Below are positions 37,771-45,462 of a stretch of 64,000 bases of DNA, in pieces. The notes below the pieces were generated by a model. The model saw nothing but the letters and a program-made list of their open reading frames with translations. It made no database searches and was not told where the DNA came from. How positions within the stretch are numbered: the first letter of the stretch is position 1; each line of letters opens with the position of its first letter. This stretch comes from Micromonospora sp. MP36 (lineage in GTDB: Bacteria; Actinomycetota; Actinomycetes; Mycobacteriales; Micromonosporaceae), in assembly GCF_008119785.1 (NCBI RefSeq), contig NZ_VSFA01000002.1, positions 124,001 through 188,000 on the forward strand, given 5' to 3'. A program made the position numbers and the translations under genes.

Positions 37771-38349
37771 TCAGCGGGTCGGCCAGACCCGCCAGTTCTG
37801 CCAGGACCGGCTCGGGGTCGGCCCGCGCTGCCCCTGGTAGCGCGAGCCGTAGACCGCCGAGCCGTACGGGTGCTCGGCCGGCGACGAGAGCCGGAAGATG
37901 CAGAGCTGGCCGATCTTCATGCCCGGCCAGAGCGTGATGGGCAGATTGGCCACGTTGGAGAGTTCCAGCGTGACGTGCCCGGAGAAGCCCGGGTCGATGA
38001 AGCCGGCGGTGGAGTGGGTGAGCAGCCCGAGCCGGCCCAGGCTCGACTTGCCCTCGAGCCGGCCGGCGAGCTGGTCGCCCAGCGAGATCACCTCGAGCGT
38101 CGAGGCGAGCACGAACTCGCCCGGGTGCAGCACGAACGGCTCGCCCTCGGGCACCTCCACCATCGAGGTCAGATCGTCCTGCTGCACGGACGGGTCGATG
38201 TGCGTGTAGAGGTGGTTGTTGAAGACCCGGAAGAGCCGGTCCAGGCGTACGTCGATGCTGGACGGCTGCACCAGCGTGGGCTCGAAGGGCTCCAGCGCGA
38301 GCGTGCCCGCCTTGATCTCGGAGACCAGGTCGCGGTCGGAGAGCAGCAT
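37771..38349 (-). CDS. dcd: dCTP deaminase
   Basis: 192 residues, full length for the family. Converts dCTP to dUTP (bifunctional dCTP deaminase/dUTPase in actinobacteria, giving dUMP), for thymidylate supply. Family blocks: [54 protein letters not shown] with the catalytic Glu in [13 protein letters not shown] context, and MKIGQLC. The C-terminus [18 protein letters not shown] is the usual nucleotide-closing tail. Confidence 0.96.
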   Translation of the reverse strand: MLLSDRDLVSEIKAGTLALEPFEPTLVQPSSIDVRLDRLFRVFNNHLYTHIDPSVQQDDLTSMVEVPEGEPFVLHPGEFVLASTLEVISLGDQLAGRLEGKSSLGRLGLLTHSTAGFIDPGFSGHVTLELSNVANLPITLWPGMKIGQLCIFRLSSPAEHPYGSAVYGSRYQGQRGPTPSRSWQNWRVWPTR

Positions 38350-38415
38350 CGGAACACCATAGCGACCGGAACGGGTGACCTGCGTGTCGGACTACATCTT
38401 CGTACACGTGTTCGA

Positions 38416-38430
38416 TAGAATGTCCGCATG
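38416..38430 (+). promoter_or_regulatory. -10 box placing transcription start at the ATG
   Basis: TAGAAT (38416-38421) lies 6 bases before the ATG at 38428, and no ribosome binding site exists. This is the spacing of leaderless actinobacterial genes. No clear -35. Confidence 0.5.
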
Positions 38431-38973
38431 GCTTCCTGGTCCGAATTCGCCGCCGACGAGCCCCGACTCGCCGACGAGATCCGCCTTCTCCTGCAGCAGT
38501 ACGGGCCGGGTTTCGGCTACCTCGCCACGGTCCGCGCCGACGGCGGCCCCCGGGTCCACCCGGTCTCCCCGGTCATCACCGACGAGGGGCTCTACTGCTT
38601 CGTCATCGACTCGCCCAAGCGCCGCGACCTCGAACGCGACGGCCGCTACGCGCTGCACTCCTTCCCGCCGGAGGAGAGCGACGACGAGGCGTACGTCGCC
38701 GGCCGCGCCCGCCCGGTGACCGACCCGGCGACCGTGGCCCGGCTGGCCGGGATCGGCCGGGCGGCGCCGCACGTCGACTGGCGGCTGTTCGAGTTCACCG
38801 TCGAGGTGGCGATGCTGACCCGGCGTGACCAGGCGGCCCACCTCGGCGGGGGCCGGCCGCAGGTGCGGGTCTGGCTCGACCCGCAGGCGACCGCTCCAGC
38901 GCGGCATACCTCGACCATGCCCGAGGGCCGGCGCGGTCGGCACGGCTTCGACACCCGCCGCCCGGCCGCCTGA
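38428..38973 (+). CDS. pyridoxamine-5'-phosphate oxidase-fold protein
   Basis: 181 residues. Split beta-barrel flavin/F420-binding fold: GFGYLATVRADGGPRVHPVSPVI near residues 28-50, then LYCFVIDSPKRRDLERDGRYALHS. Homologues include F420- or FMN-dependent reductases and haem-binding proteins, so the substrate is open. The last 30 residues are basic and low-complexity. Probably translated from a leaderless mRNA. Confidence 0.85.
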   Translation: MASWSEFAADEPRLADEIRLLLQQYGPGFGYLATVRADGGPRVHPVSPVITDEGLYCFVIDSPKRRDLERDGRYALHSFPPEESDDEAYVAGRARPVTDPATVARLAGIGRAAPHVDWRLFEFTVEVAMLTRRDQAAHLGGGRPQVRVWLDPQATAPARHTSTMPEGRRGRHGFDTRRPAA

Positions 38974-38984
38974 CCGCGTAGACG

Positions 38985-39022
38985 CCGGTGCCGGCCCCGT
39001 CCGAGGACGGGACCGGCACCGG
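38985..39022. terminator. bidirectional terminator
   Basis: An 18-bp stem with one mismatch (38985-39002 with 39005-39022) between the convergent PNPOx-fold and metalloprotease genes; a few inner pairs must open to form the loop. Confidence 0.75.
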
Positions 39023-39039
39023 TTCGCTGTGCTCGGCGG

Positions 39040-40023
39040 TTACGCCGCGCGGTAGGCGTTCCACGCGGTCAGCATCCGGCTCGCCTGACCAGGGGTGAAC
39101 TGGTGCATGCAGGAGTCGTAGGTGTAGTCCATGAAGTTGGTGATCGGGTCCAGGCCCGACGCCGTGCAGGTGTCCCGACCGGTCGGGCACTGGTACGCCG
39201 GCGAGGCCTCGGCCGGGGTGTCGTCGACGCTGTCGCCCGAGCCCGAGCAGCCGCCCTGGAAGGTGTGGTAGAGGTTCAGCCAGTGGCCGATCTCGTGGGT
39301 GCCGGTGTCGCCCTGGTTGTAGTTGGTGGCGGTGCCGCCCGGCAGCGACTCGCTCAGCACGACCACGCCGTCCATGCTGTCGAGCTTGCGCTTCGGGAAG
39401 GTCGCCCAGCCGAGCAGGCCGTCGCTCAGCTCACCCAGGTACATGTTCAGGGTGTTCTTGCCGCCCTCGCGCAGCGAGGTCTTCATCTGGCGCTCGGCGG
39501 TGGAGCCCGAGATGATGGGGTACCAGGCCGGGTTGGTGACCCGGTTGATCTTCTGGAGCTGGAAGCTGAAGGCGGTGGGAGCGCCGCCGGTGCCACCGCT
39601 GTACGCCTGGTTGAGCACGCTGATCTGCTGCGTGATCATCGAGTCCGGGATGTTGCCGCCGGCCCGGGTGCTGTCCCGCTGGATGACGTGCACCACAACC
39701 GGGATGGTCACGGTCGCCAGGGGCGTGGCTCCGGCGCCGGCGCGGAACCGGGCCCGCTCGGCCAGGGCGGCGACGAGGTCCGCCTCGCGCTCACGGACCT
39801 GGGCGGCGGTCAGCTCGTTCGGCTCGTGCTTGGCGTGCGCGCCGGCCTTCACCCGGGCGTCCGAGTGGACGTCGGCCGGCTCGACACAGCCGCCTGCGGG
39901 GGCGGCGGAGAAGGCCGACGCGGCCGGGACGACACCCACCGCGGCGGTGCTGAGCAGCAGCGCGAGGGTCGTCGACGCGACGCCGGCGGCACGCCGGGTC
40001 AGCAGGTTGGGACGAAGTCCCAT
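39040..40023 (-). CDS. secreted M43-type zinc metalloprotease
   Basis: 327 residues. Signal peptide (about 1-38), propeptide region, then a catalytic domain with HEIGHWLNLYH at 243-253 (zinc ligands His243, His247, His253; base Glu244) and a Met-turn in NFMDYTYDSC. Paired Cys residues (GGCSGSGD, YQCPTGRDTC) fit the cytophagalysin/pappalysin M43B group. Extracellular protein degradation is the likely job. Confidence 0.92.
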   Translation of the reverse strand: MGLRPNLLTRRAAGVASTTLALLLSTAAVGVVPAASAFSAAPAGGCVEPADVHSDARVKAGAHAKHEPNELTAAQVREREADLVAALAERARFRAGAGATPLATVTIPVVVHVIQRDSTRAGGNIPDSMITQQISVLNQAYSGGTGGAPTAFSFQLQKINRVTNPAWYPIISGSTAERQMKTSLREGGKNTLNMYLGELSDGLLGWATFPKRKLDSMDGVVVLSESLPGGTATNYNQGDTGTHEIGHWLNLYHTFQGGCSGSGDSVDDTPAEASPAYQCPTGRDTCTASGLDPITNFMDYTYDSCMHQFTPGQASRMLTAWNAYRAA

Positions 40024-40265
40024 GGGCCCACCTCTTTCTGGCGGCGCGACCGGGGTGTGTCACGCCGTGGCTGAAACGTTGGGGAGACGCTACAGCTGAT
40101 TGAGAGATTTGAGAATGGCTATGCATTGGCGGCGTGAAGCTTTTCCTGCTGGGGCCGGGGAGGGGTGTTGCAAGATCATTTCCAGCCGCTCTCGCGACAC
40201 GTCGAGCCGCCGCGGGGGTACCTGGGTGCACGGGGGCGGTGACCTCAGGTACAGTGGTGCCGCCT

Positions 40266-40339
40266 GCGGGTGTAGTTCAATGGCAGAACATCAGCTTCCC
40301 AAGCTGACAGTGCGGGTTCGATTCCCGTCACCCGCTCCA
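40266..40339 (+). tRNA. tRNA-Gly (anticodon CCC), target of integration
   Basis: 74 nt including CCA. Acceptor GCGGGTG pairs with CACCCGC (with U-G allowed), anticodon stem TCAGC/GCTGA encloses TTCCCAA, and the T-arm GTGCGGGTTCGATTCCCGTCA is standard in form. TACAGT (40250-40255) is a likely -10. Bases 40296-40339 recur exactly at 47660-47703, marking this tRNA as an attachment site. Confidence 0.96.
40296..40339 (+). repeat. attL: left copy of the 44-bp attachment core
   Basis: The anticodon-loop-to-CCA half of tRNA-Gly, identical over 44 bp to 47660-47703. The flanks differ on both sides (AGC versus AA before; G versus C after). Confidence 0.93.
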
Positions 40340-40343
40340 GCGT

Positions 40344-40383
40344 GAAGGCCCTGGTCAGGACGTCAGTCCGAGCCAGGGCCTTC
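40344..40383 (+). terminator. element-borne terminator of tRNA-Gly
   Basis: An 11-bp stem (40344-40354 with 40373-40383) four bases after the CCA. It matches in position and outline the terminator at 47707-47747 beyond attR, so the element supplies a replacement for the one it displaced. Confidence 0.65.
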
Positions 40384-40445
40384 GACGTTTCCCAGACTGC
40401 GGCCGTTGTCCGTGCCATTGGCGTGCCATTAGCCTGCGGTGGGAG

Positions 40446-40715
40446 GTGAGCGACCTGGCACCGAAACTGACCCGAGACGAGGCGATTGCCCTCGTGGAGC
40501 GGATCATGAGGGGCGACTACGCGGACGACGCTGAGGCGAACGGGTGGCTGGACCAACTTGATCGAGACCTCGTCTGCCCGGGCGGCAGCGTCTCCGGCCT
40601 GATCTTCTGGACTGCCCCCGAGTTGACGGCTGCTGAGGTGGTTGACCGAGCCTTGGCCTATCAGCCGATCGAGATGCGGTCCACGCCATGGACGCAGCCG
40701 CCGCCGAGCAAATAG
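40446..40715 (+). CDS. colicin E9 immunity (Im9)-like protein
   Basis: 89 residues from a GTG at 40446 directly behind GGGAG. It resembles the Colicin_Pyocin immunity family: LTRDEAIALVERIMRGDY, then acidic helix DDAEANGWLDQLDRDL, then CPGGSVSGLIFW in place of the HPSGSDLIYYP segment that contacts the nuclease. Such proteins block the active site of HNH or RNase bacteriocins. No nuclease toxin gene is adjacent, so it is an orphan, protective or regulatory gene (inference). Lies just inside attL. Confidence 0.7.
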   Translation: MSDLAPKLTRDEAIALVERIMRGDYADDAEANGWLDQLDRDLVCPGGSVSGLIFWTAPELTAAEVVDRALAYQPIEMRSTPWTQPPPSK

Positions 40716-40717
40716 CC

Positions 40718-41914
40718 TCACCCTTCCCCACGCTCCTTGCCACTCTTGCCGGCCTTGTCCTTGGGCTTGCCATTGCCGGCTGACTTCTTCGACTTCTTCC
40801 GATCCGCGCGTACCGCCTCGTGCAGCGCCTGGGCGATGGCCCGATCCGCCTCTGCCGTGGCGTGCTGGTAGATCAACGCGGCCTGGGATGAGTCGTGTCC
40901 CATCCTGGCCATCAGGTCGCGGGTGCTCGCCCCGGTCCGGGCGGCGAGGGTGTTGCCGGTGTGCCGCAGGTCGTGGAAGTGCAGATGCGGTTGGCCGATC
41001 TGCGCCACCGACGCCTTCCAGCCGATCAGCTTGTTGAGGTTGCCCCGCCAGATCGGCCGCCCACTCTCGGTGCTGAACACGAGCGCATCCGGGTTTTCAT
41101 CGACCTCCGCCGCCAGGTGGTCACGAAGAATGTCGACCACAGCCGGCGGCAGACTGACAACGCGCCGGCTCGCCCGGGACTTTGGCGGACCGAGGACCAG
41201 GCCAACTCCGCGCTGCTCGGTGTACGCCTGCCGAACCCGAATAGTGCCCGTTGCCGTATCGATGTCCTGCCGTTGCAGCGCGGCCACCTCGCCCCAACGC
41301 AGGCAACCGAAGGTGGTCACCAGGACCAGGGCGCGGTACCGAGGCGGCACGATTTCAGCCAGCTTGAAGACCTGGGCGAGCGTAAGCACGGGTCGCTCTG
41401 CCGGCTTCTCCTGGTCCGCACCCGGTATCCGGCACGGGTTCCGGTTCAGGATCTCGTCCTCCTTGACCGCCGTCATCAGCACCGCACGCAGCAGCCGGTA
41501 CGCCTTGGCCGCCATGCTCTCCGATACACCGTTGCCGAGAAGTCTCGCCCGCCACTCACGGATCATCGGCGTGTCGAGCCGACCCAGCTCTACCCCGCCG
41601 AGGTGCGGCACGATGTGCTTGTCCAGCAGCCAGCCGTACAGGTGGATCGTCCGAGGTCGCAGGTTCGGCCGCTGATCGATCCACCGCCGGGCGTAGTCCC
41701 CGAGCGTCACCTTGGCACGATCCGGGTCGACCCATTCCCGCCGCGCCATCTGCGCCTCGACCAGCGTCAGGTACCGATCCGCATCGGACTTGCGGGTGAA
41801 CGTCTCCGGGGCATTGCGCATCCGGCCATCCGGTCCCGGATACCGCGCCTGGTAACGCCCGGACGGTAGCTTGCGGACATTGCCGAAGCGCCGGTGTCCT
41901 TCCTTGTTTGCCAT
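40718..41914 (-). CDS. int: tyrosine-recombinase integrase
   Basis: 398 residues. N-terminal DNA-binding and SAM-like core-binding domain (about 20-160) and catalytic domain (about 175-370) with the full set Arg206 (CLRWGEV), His314 and Arg317 (HDLRH), His340 (GHDSSQ) and nucleophile Tyr349 (ALIYQH). The C-terminus is Lys-rich (KKSKKSAGNGKPKDK). It should recombine the 44-bp core in tRNA-Gly. Overlaps the excisionase-like gene by one base, so they are coupled. Confidence 0.96.
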   Translation of the reverse strand: MANKEGHRRFGNVRKLPSGRYQARYPGPDGRMRNAPETFTRKSDADRYLTLVEAQMARREWVDPDRAKVTLGDYARRWIDQRPNLRPRTIHLYGWLLDKHIVPHLGGVELGRLDTPMIREWRARLLGNGVSESMAAKAYRLLRAVLMTAVKEDEILNRNPCRIPGADQEKPAERPVLTLAQVFKLAEIVPPRYRALVLVTTFGCLRWGEVAALQRQDIDTATGTIRVRQAYTEQRGVGLVLGPPKSRASRRVVSLPPAVVDILRDHLAAEVDENPDALVFSTESGRPIWRGNLNKLIGWKASVAQIGQPHLHFHDLRHTGNTLAARTGASTRDLMARMGHDSSQAALIYQHATAEADRAIAQALHEAVRADRKKSKKSAGNGKPKDKAGKSGKERGEG

Positions 41915-42138
41915 CAGGCCACCCGCCCCAGGTCACGCCACACAGCGGAGGCGGTCATGGGCTCCACCCGACCGGCATCGATGTGGGCGTCTACGTCCGA
42001 AGCCTTGAGGCGCACGCTCCGGCCGACCTTGTGGAAGGCGATGCGCCGCTCTGCGACCAGCCGGCGCACGTAACGAGCGCTCATCTTCATCCGGGCCGCG
42101 GCTTCCTCCACCGTCAGCACCTCATCCACCGCCGTCAT
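41914..42138 (-). CDS. xis: excisionase-like helix-turn-helix protein
   Basis: 74 residues. A MerR/Xis-type winged helix: LTVEEAAARMKMSARYVRRLVAERRIAFHKVGRSVRLKASDVDAHID. Small proteins of this kind beside integrases bind arm sites and direct excision. Its ATG overlaps the Rep stop (ATGA), and its stop overlaps the int start. Confidence 0.9.
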   Translation of the reverse strand: MTAVDEVLTVEEAAARMKMSARYVRRLVAERRIAFHKVGRSVRLKASDVDAHIDAGRVEPMTASAVWRDLGRVA

Positions 42139-42962
42139 GCCTCCCCGCTTTCAATGGTCATGCAGTCAGTTGCCGGAACATCAGGCGGGACCGCAGCACG
42201 TCTCGCGGCGTCGAGCTGTGCCCGCCATTGGATGCGCTCAGAGATCGCCCGTAGGACCCGGTGGCCGAGGGGTGGCACGTCGGGGTCGGTGGGTTTGGCC
42301 AACTCCCAGGCGTGCCGGTGTTCGCCGCCGGCCGGGGCGGTGTCTGCATCGGTGGTGACCCCGAGCAGGGCCTTGACCCACTCGCGCCGATCCGCTCGGT
42401 GATCGGCCAGGGTCTTGCCGGACCACTGCCGGGAGATGAGGACGCGTCGGCCGCCGATGCCGAGGGTTTCGCGCTTGTGGACCTTGTTTTTGCAGTTGCC
42501 CGGCTTGAGCCCGGGGCGGGCCTTCTTGGGTTGGATGCCGTAGAGGAGCCAGTTGGCGCACCGCTCCGAACACGGGGTGTGCCGCAGTTCCTGCCACAGC
42601 CGTTCCAAGTGGGCGCGCTGCCGGCCGGTGGTGACGTCGTGGCAGTCGGCGGCTTGCTTGGTGAGGTACTTGGTGATGTAGCCGACGCAACGGTCGGCGT
42701 CCTTGGTGCCGGCGAGGATGCCCTTGGCGTCGACCTGGGTGCCGAAGCGGACGACGTGGACGGGTTGGGCGTCGGGGTCGGCGTCGACCAGGTCCAGGGC
42801 GTCATCCCACGACGGCAGCAGCCGACCCGTCTCGGGGTCGGTGTAGCCGCCGGCGGTCGGATTCCACTGCGGCGCCCTTCCCGGTTCGTAGACGAGCTGG
42901 TCGGCGGGTGGCCACCACACCTGGTGGTAGGTGGCGAGGTATCTGCGCCACGAGGCGCAGCG
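42135..42962 (-). pseudogene. replication initiator (RepSA-like), N-terminus missing
   Basis: Homology begins around CASWRRYLATYHQVWWPPAD near 42962 and runs to the C-terminus, including PVHVVRFGTQVDAKG, GYITKYLTK (Tyr of the rolling-circle type catalytic region), CSERCANWLLYG and GRRVLISRQWSGKTLADH. The apparent start, a GTG at 42920, lies inside this homologous stretch. Full-length actinomycete initiators have some 200 or more residues before it. The frame upstream runs antisense into the 67-residue gene at 42980, marking the deletion junction. Probably non-functional for replication. Confidence 0.82.
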
Positions 42963-42979
42963 AGGGAAGGGGCCTGAGA

Positions 42980-43183
42980 GTGCGGAACCTGGAGTTCCTG
43001 TGGAAGGACGCCACCTCCGGCGGCGGCGGATGCCCGGCGCTGTACAAGACCGAGGGCGGCTACGTCGTGCAGGGCATCAAGCTGGATGACGCGACCCGCG
43101 CACAGCTGCGCCAGCTGGCCGACGACGAGGACGGCGTGTTCGTTCCCGCCAACGTGCTCGACCGACTGCGCGAGATCGGTTGA
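42980..43183 (+). CDS. small cassette protein preceding DUF6879
   Basis: 67 residues from a GTG at 42980 (AAGGGG upstream). Reads VRNLEFLWKDATSGGGGCPALY then EGGYVVQGIKLDD, ATRAQLRQLADDEDGVFVP and ends RLREIG. I recall similar small proteins upstream of DUF6879 and DUF5753 genes in actinomycetes. Its compact size and coupling (next ATG 3 bases after its stop) suggest a partner role, perhaps like DUF397. Function unknown. Confidence 0.72.
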   Translation: MRNLEFLWKDATSGGGGCPALYKTEGGYVVQGIKLDDATRAQLRQLADDEDGVFVPANVLDRLREIG

Positions 43184-43185
43184 GC

Positions 43186-43731
43186 ATGGGCACCCCGCTC
43201 ACCGATGACGAGTTCGCCGACCAGCTCCGAACGTTCAATCACACCGCGTTCCGGCTGGAGCTTCAGCCGGCATACCTGGAGCCCAGCGAGCACGACACGG
43301 TGGCGAAGTTCCTGGCCGGCGAGCCGGAGCCCCCGACAGAGGTTCCCGGGCTTGCTGCCTGGTTCGAGCAGATCACCGCGTTGACGCAGCAGGGCAAGCG
43401 GATCGAACGCGTGCGGGTACACGAGGACCCGCCGACCGACTACCAGCGGTGGGAACGCTGGATCGGCCGGTGGAACGTCGAAGCCGGCGAGACGATGCGC
43501 TACCTGACGCGGGCGAGGGCACACGAGATTGGATTGCTGCCCGCAGCCGGCAACGTCGACTGGTGGTTGCTGGACTCCAGCCGACTCATCATGATGCGGT
43601 TTGACGAGGTGGGCCACCGGATCAGCAACGAGCTGGTGACCGACCCGGCGACCGTGGTGCAGGCGTGTGCGTGGCGGGACCTGGCAGTCCACTACGCCGC
43701 TCCGGACAACGCGCGGAGCGCAGCTGCCTAG
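43186..43731 (+). CDS. DUF6879-family protein
   Basis: 181 residues from the ATG at 43186; a TTG at 43180 overlapping the previous stop is possible. Features: LTDDEFADQLRTFNHTAFRLELQPAY, FLAGEP, RIERVRVHEDPPTDYQRWE, then GETMRYLTRARAHEIGLLP and DWWLLDSSRLIMMRFD. This matches the DUF6879 pattern, a family found next to DUF5753 regulators. No catalytic site is evident. Middle gene of a three-gene operon. Confidence 0.78.
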   Translation: MGTPLTDDEFADQLRTFNHTAFRLELQPAYLEPSEHDTVAKFLAGEPEPPTEVPGLAAWFEQITALTQQGKRIERVRVHEDPPTDYQRWERWIGRWNVEAGETMRYLTRARAHEIGLLPAAGNVDWWLLDSSRLIMMRFDEVGHRISNELVTDPATVVQACAWRDLAVHYAAPDNARSAAA

Positions 43732-43746
43732 CACGAGGAGTCACCC

Positions 43747-44592
43747 GTGAACCCGATGGAAGAGTGGCTGACCCAGCCCGAAGGACTGGCCGATCGCCTG
43801 CGTGCCCTGCGCACGCAGGCCGGCCTGTCCGGCAAGGAACTCGCCGAGGCGAATGGCTGGGCGCCGTCGAAGGTCTCCCGACTGGAGAACGGCCGACAGA
43901 TGCCGGCCCCCGCCGACCTGTACGCGTGGGCACGCGCCTGCGGTGCCGACGACACCGCCGCTCAAGAGCTGTTGCGGATGCTCGGCGAGGTCCAGTCCGC
44001 GCACCGCAGCTTCCGCCGCCGGATGCGTCAAGGCCAGGCCGCCGTCCAGGACAGCTACAACCAGATGGTCGCCGAGTCGCGCCTGATCCGGCACTTCGAG
44101 ACCGTGTGGGTACCCGGGCTGCTCCAAACCGCCGACTACGCCCGCCGCGCCCTGACCGAGATGGTCGAGCTGCACAACCTCGACATCGCCGACGTGGACG
44201 CCGCAGTCGCCACCCGGATGCAGCGCCAGCAGTTCCTCTACGACGCCAGCAAGCGGTTCGAGTTCCTGCTCGCCGAGCCTGTGCTGCGGTGGCTGATCAC
44301 CTCACCCGAGGTCAAGCGCGGCCAGCTCGACCGCCTGCAAACCATCGTCGGCGTTCCGAACATCCGGTTCGGCATCCTGCCTCTCGGAGTCCCGCTCGCA
44401 ACCACCCCGCAGAACTCCTTCCAGATGTACGACGATGTCGCCATCGTGGAGACCTTCGTCGGCGAGACCACCTACCGCGACGACGAAGCAGCCACCTACA
44501 CCAGAGCCATCGAACGACTCTGGGAGGAAGCCGTCACCGGCGAGGACGCCCGACGACTGATCGTCCGCGCCGCCCAGGAGCTCCAGAGCTAG
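43747..44592 (+). CDS. XRE-family regulator with DUF5753 (element copy)
   Basis: 281 residues from a GTG at 43747 behind GAGGAG. N-terminal HTH (about 14-70, LADRLRALRTQAGLSGKELAEANGW, SKVSRLENG) and DUF5753 (about 95-275: VWVPGLLQTADYAR, PNIRFGILPLGV). Same architecture as the chromosomal regulator at 8004 but only moderately similar. Likely the DNA-binding member of the 42980-44592 cassette. Confidence 0.9.
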   Translation: MNPMEEWLTQPEGLADRLRALRTQAGLSGKELAEANGWAPSKVSRLENGRQMPAPADLYAWARACGADDTAAQELLRMLGEVQSAHRSFRRRMRQGQAAVQDSYNQMVAESRLIRHFETVWVPGLLQTADYARRALTEMVELHNLDIADVDAAVATRMQRQQFLYDASKRFEFLLAEPVLRWLITSPEVKRGQLDRLQTIVGVPNIRFGILPLGVPLATTPQNSFQMYDDVAIVETFVGETTYRDDEAATYTRAIERLWEEAVTGEDARRLIVRAAQELQS

Positions 44593-44647
44593 GCACGTCT
44601 GGCAGCACGGACGATCAGTCGGCGGGCCGCTTCGCTCTGCGCCTCCC

Positions 44648-45412
44648 TCAGCGCGGCGGCCGGTTCGAAGGATGCACGCGCGCATCGGCGATCTGCTGCA
44701 GCTCGTCGAGCGTCAGCAGGTAATCGAACCGATTGAATCCGCGCTTGCGGCTGTCCATGATGCGGCGATACTCGCCCAGCATCCGCATGTAGGTGTCGAG
44801 CATCCGTGCGTGGGAGTTGCCGTGGTCGTTCCGCTCGACCTGCGGCTTGAGCTCCGACCAGCGATCGTCCCTCATCTGGTACTCGACGTACGTCGCCATG
44901 TGGCCTTCTAGCGCGTCGTTGTGGTCGAAACCCTGGAACTCGAGCTCGAAGGCCAGCTTCTGGTCTACAGGCGTGCCGTCCTCCCTGAGGTGGTTGATGC
45001 TGAAGGTGATGATCCGGAACATCTGAAGGATGTCGGACACCCGACCGCAGTCGCGCTTCGACAGCTCGGTCCTGAGGCCTGCGACCTCCAGCCAGTACTC
45101 ACCGGCGAACCCCTCTTCGAGGATCTTCGCGCGCTTCAGCTGGTACTCCAGGTCACCGTCGACGTCGTTAGCGTCCTCCGGCAGCACACGCGCGAGGATG
45201 CGGTGCAGCAGCGAGAGAACCTGCCGGTCGATGGTCCGCATGCTCTCGGGCGCGGGCTCATCGCCGTGCTTCACGTCCGCCGCGTATACGGGCATCACAG
45301 CCTCCAGCAGCAGATCGCGGACGTATTCGCTGAGGGTCACCCCCTCGGCGTCCGCCATTTCCTTGAGCTGATCGCGGACATGATCGTCCACCCGTACATT
45401 CAGAACAGCCAC
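44648..45412 (-). CDS. ribbon-helix-helix - YfbU fusion regulator
   Basis: 254 residues from a GTG at 45412 behind GGAGG. Residues 1-45 form a ribbon-helix-helix (VLNVRVDDHVRDQLKEMADAEG, LSEYVRDLLLEAV). About 60-250 is a YfbU domain (DRQVLSLLHRILARVLPED, KILEEGF, FQGFDHNDALEGHMATYVEY, GNSHARMLDTYMRML, LTLDELQQIAD). YfbU in E. coli is a stand-alone protein of unknown biochemistry, reported to take part in stress-induced death. Here it is tethered to a DNA-binding module, and a perfect palindrome sits just upstream, so autoregulation is likely. Confidence 0.85.
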   Translation of the reverse strand: MAVLNVRVDDHVRDQLKEMADAEGVTLSEYVRDLLLEAVMPVYAADVKHGDEPAPESMRTIDRQVLSLLHRILARVLPEDANDVDGDLEYQLKRAKILEEGFAGEYWLEVAGLRTELSKRDCGRVSDILQMFRIITFSINHLREDGTPVDQKLAFELEFQGFDHNDALEGHMATYVEYQMRDDRWSELKPQVERNDHGNSHARMLDTYMRMLGEYRRIMDSRKRGFNRFDYLLTLDELQQIADARVHPSNRPPR

Positions 45413-45429
45413 GCTGTCCTCCGCTTCTA

Positions 45430-45462
45430 CTGTATGACGCGTGCCGTAGCGTCGTCATACAG
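45430..45462 (-). promoter_or_regulatory. palindromic operator and promoter of the RHH-YfbU gene
   Basis: Perfect 10-bp arms CTGTATGACG (45430-45439) and CGTCATACAG (45453-45462) with a 13-bp spacer. Read on the minus strand, TACAGT within the proximal arm is a -10 match and the distal arm covers the -35 position, so a bound dimer would block the promoter. It lies 17 bp from the start codon. Confidence 0.72.

Noticed and set aside
40245..40721. Minus-strand frame with peptide ERVTGIEPALSAWEADVLP
   Set aside because: This is the reverse complement of tRNA-Gly and its flank. The peptide is a well-known artefact of translating tRNA genes.
42135..42920. Intact replication gene starting at the GTG at 42920
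   Set aside because: Family-like sequence (CASWRRYLATYHQ) continues upstream of that codon in the same frame, so it is an internal codon of a truncated gene.
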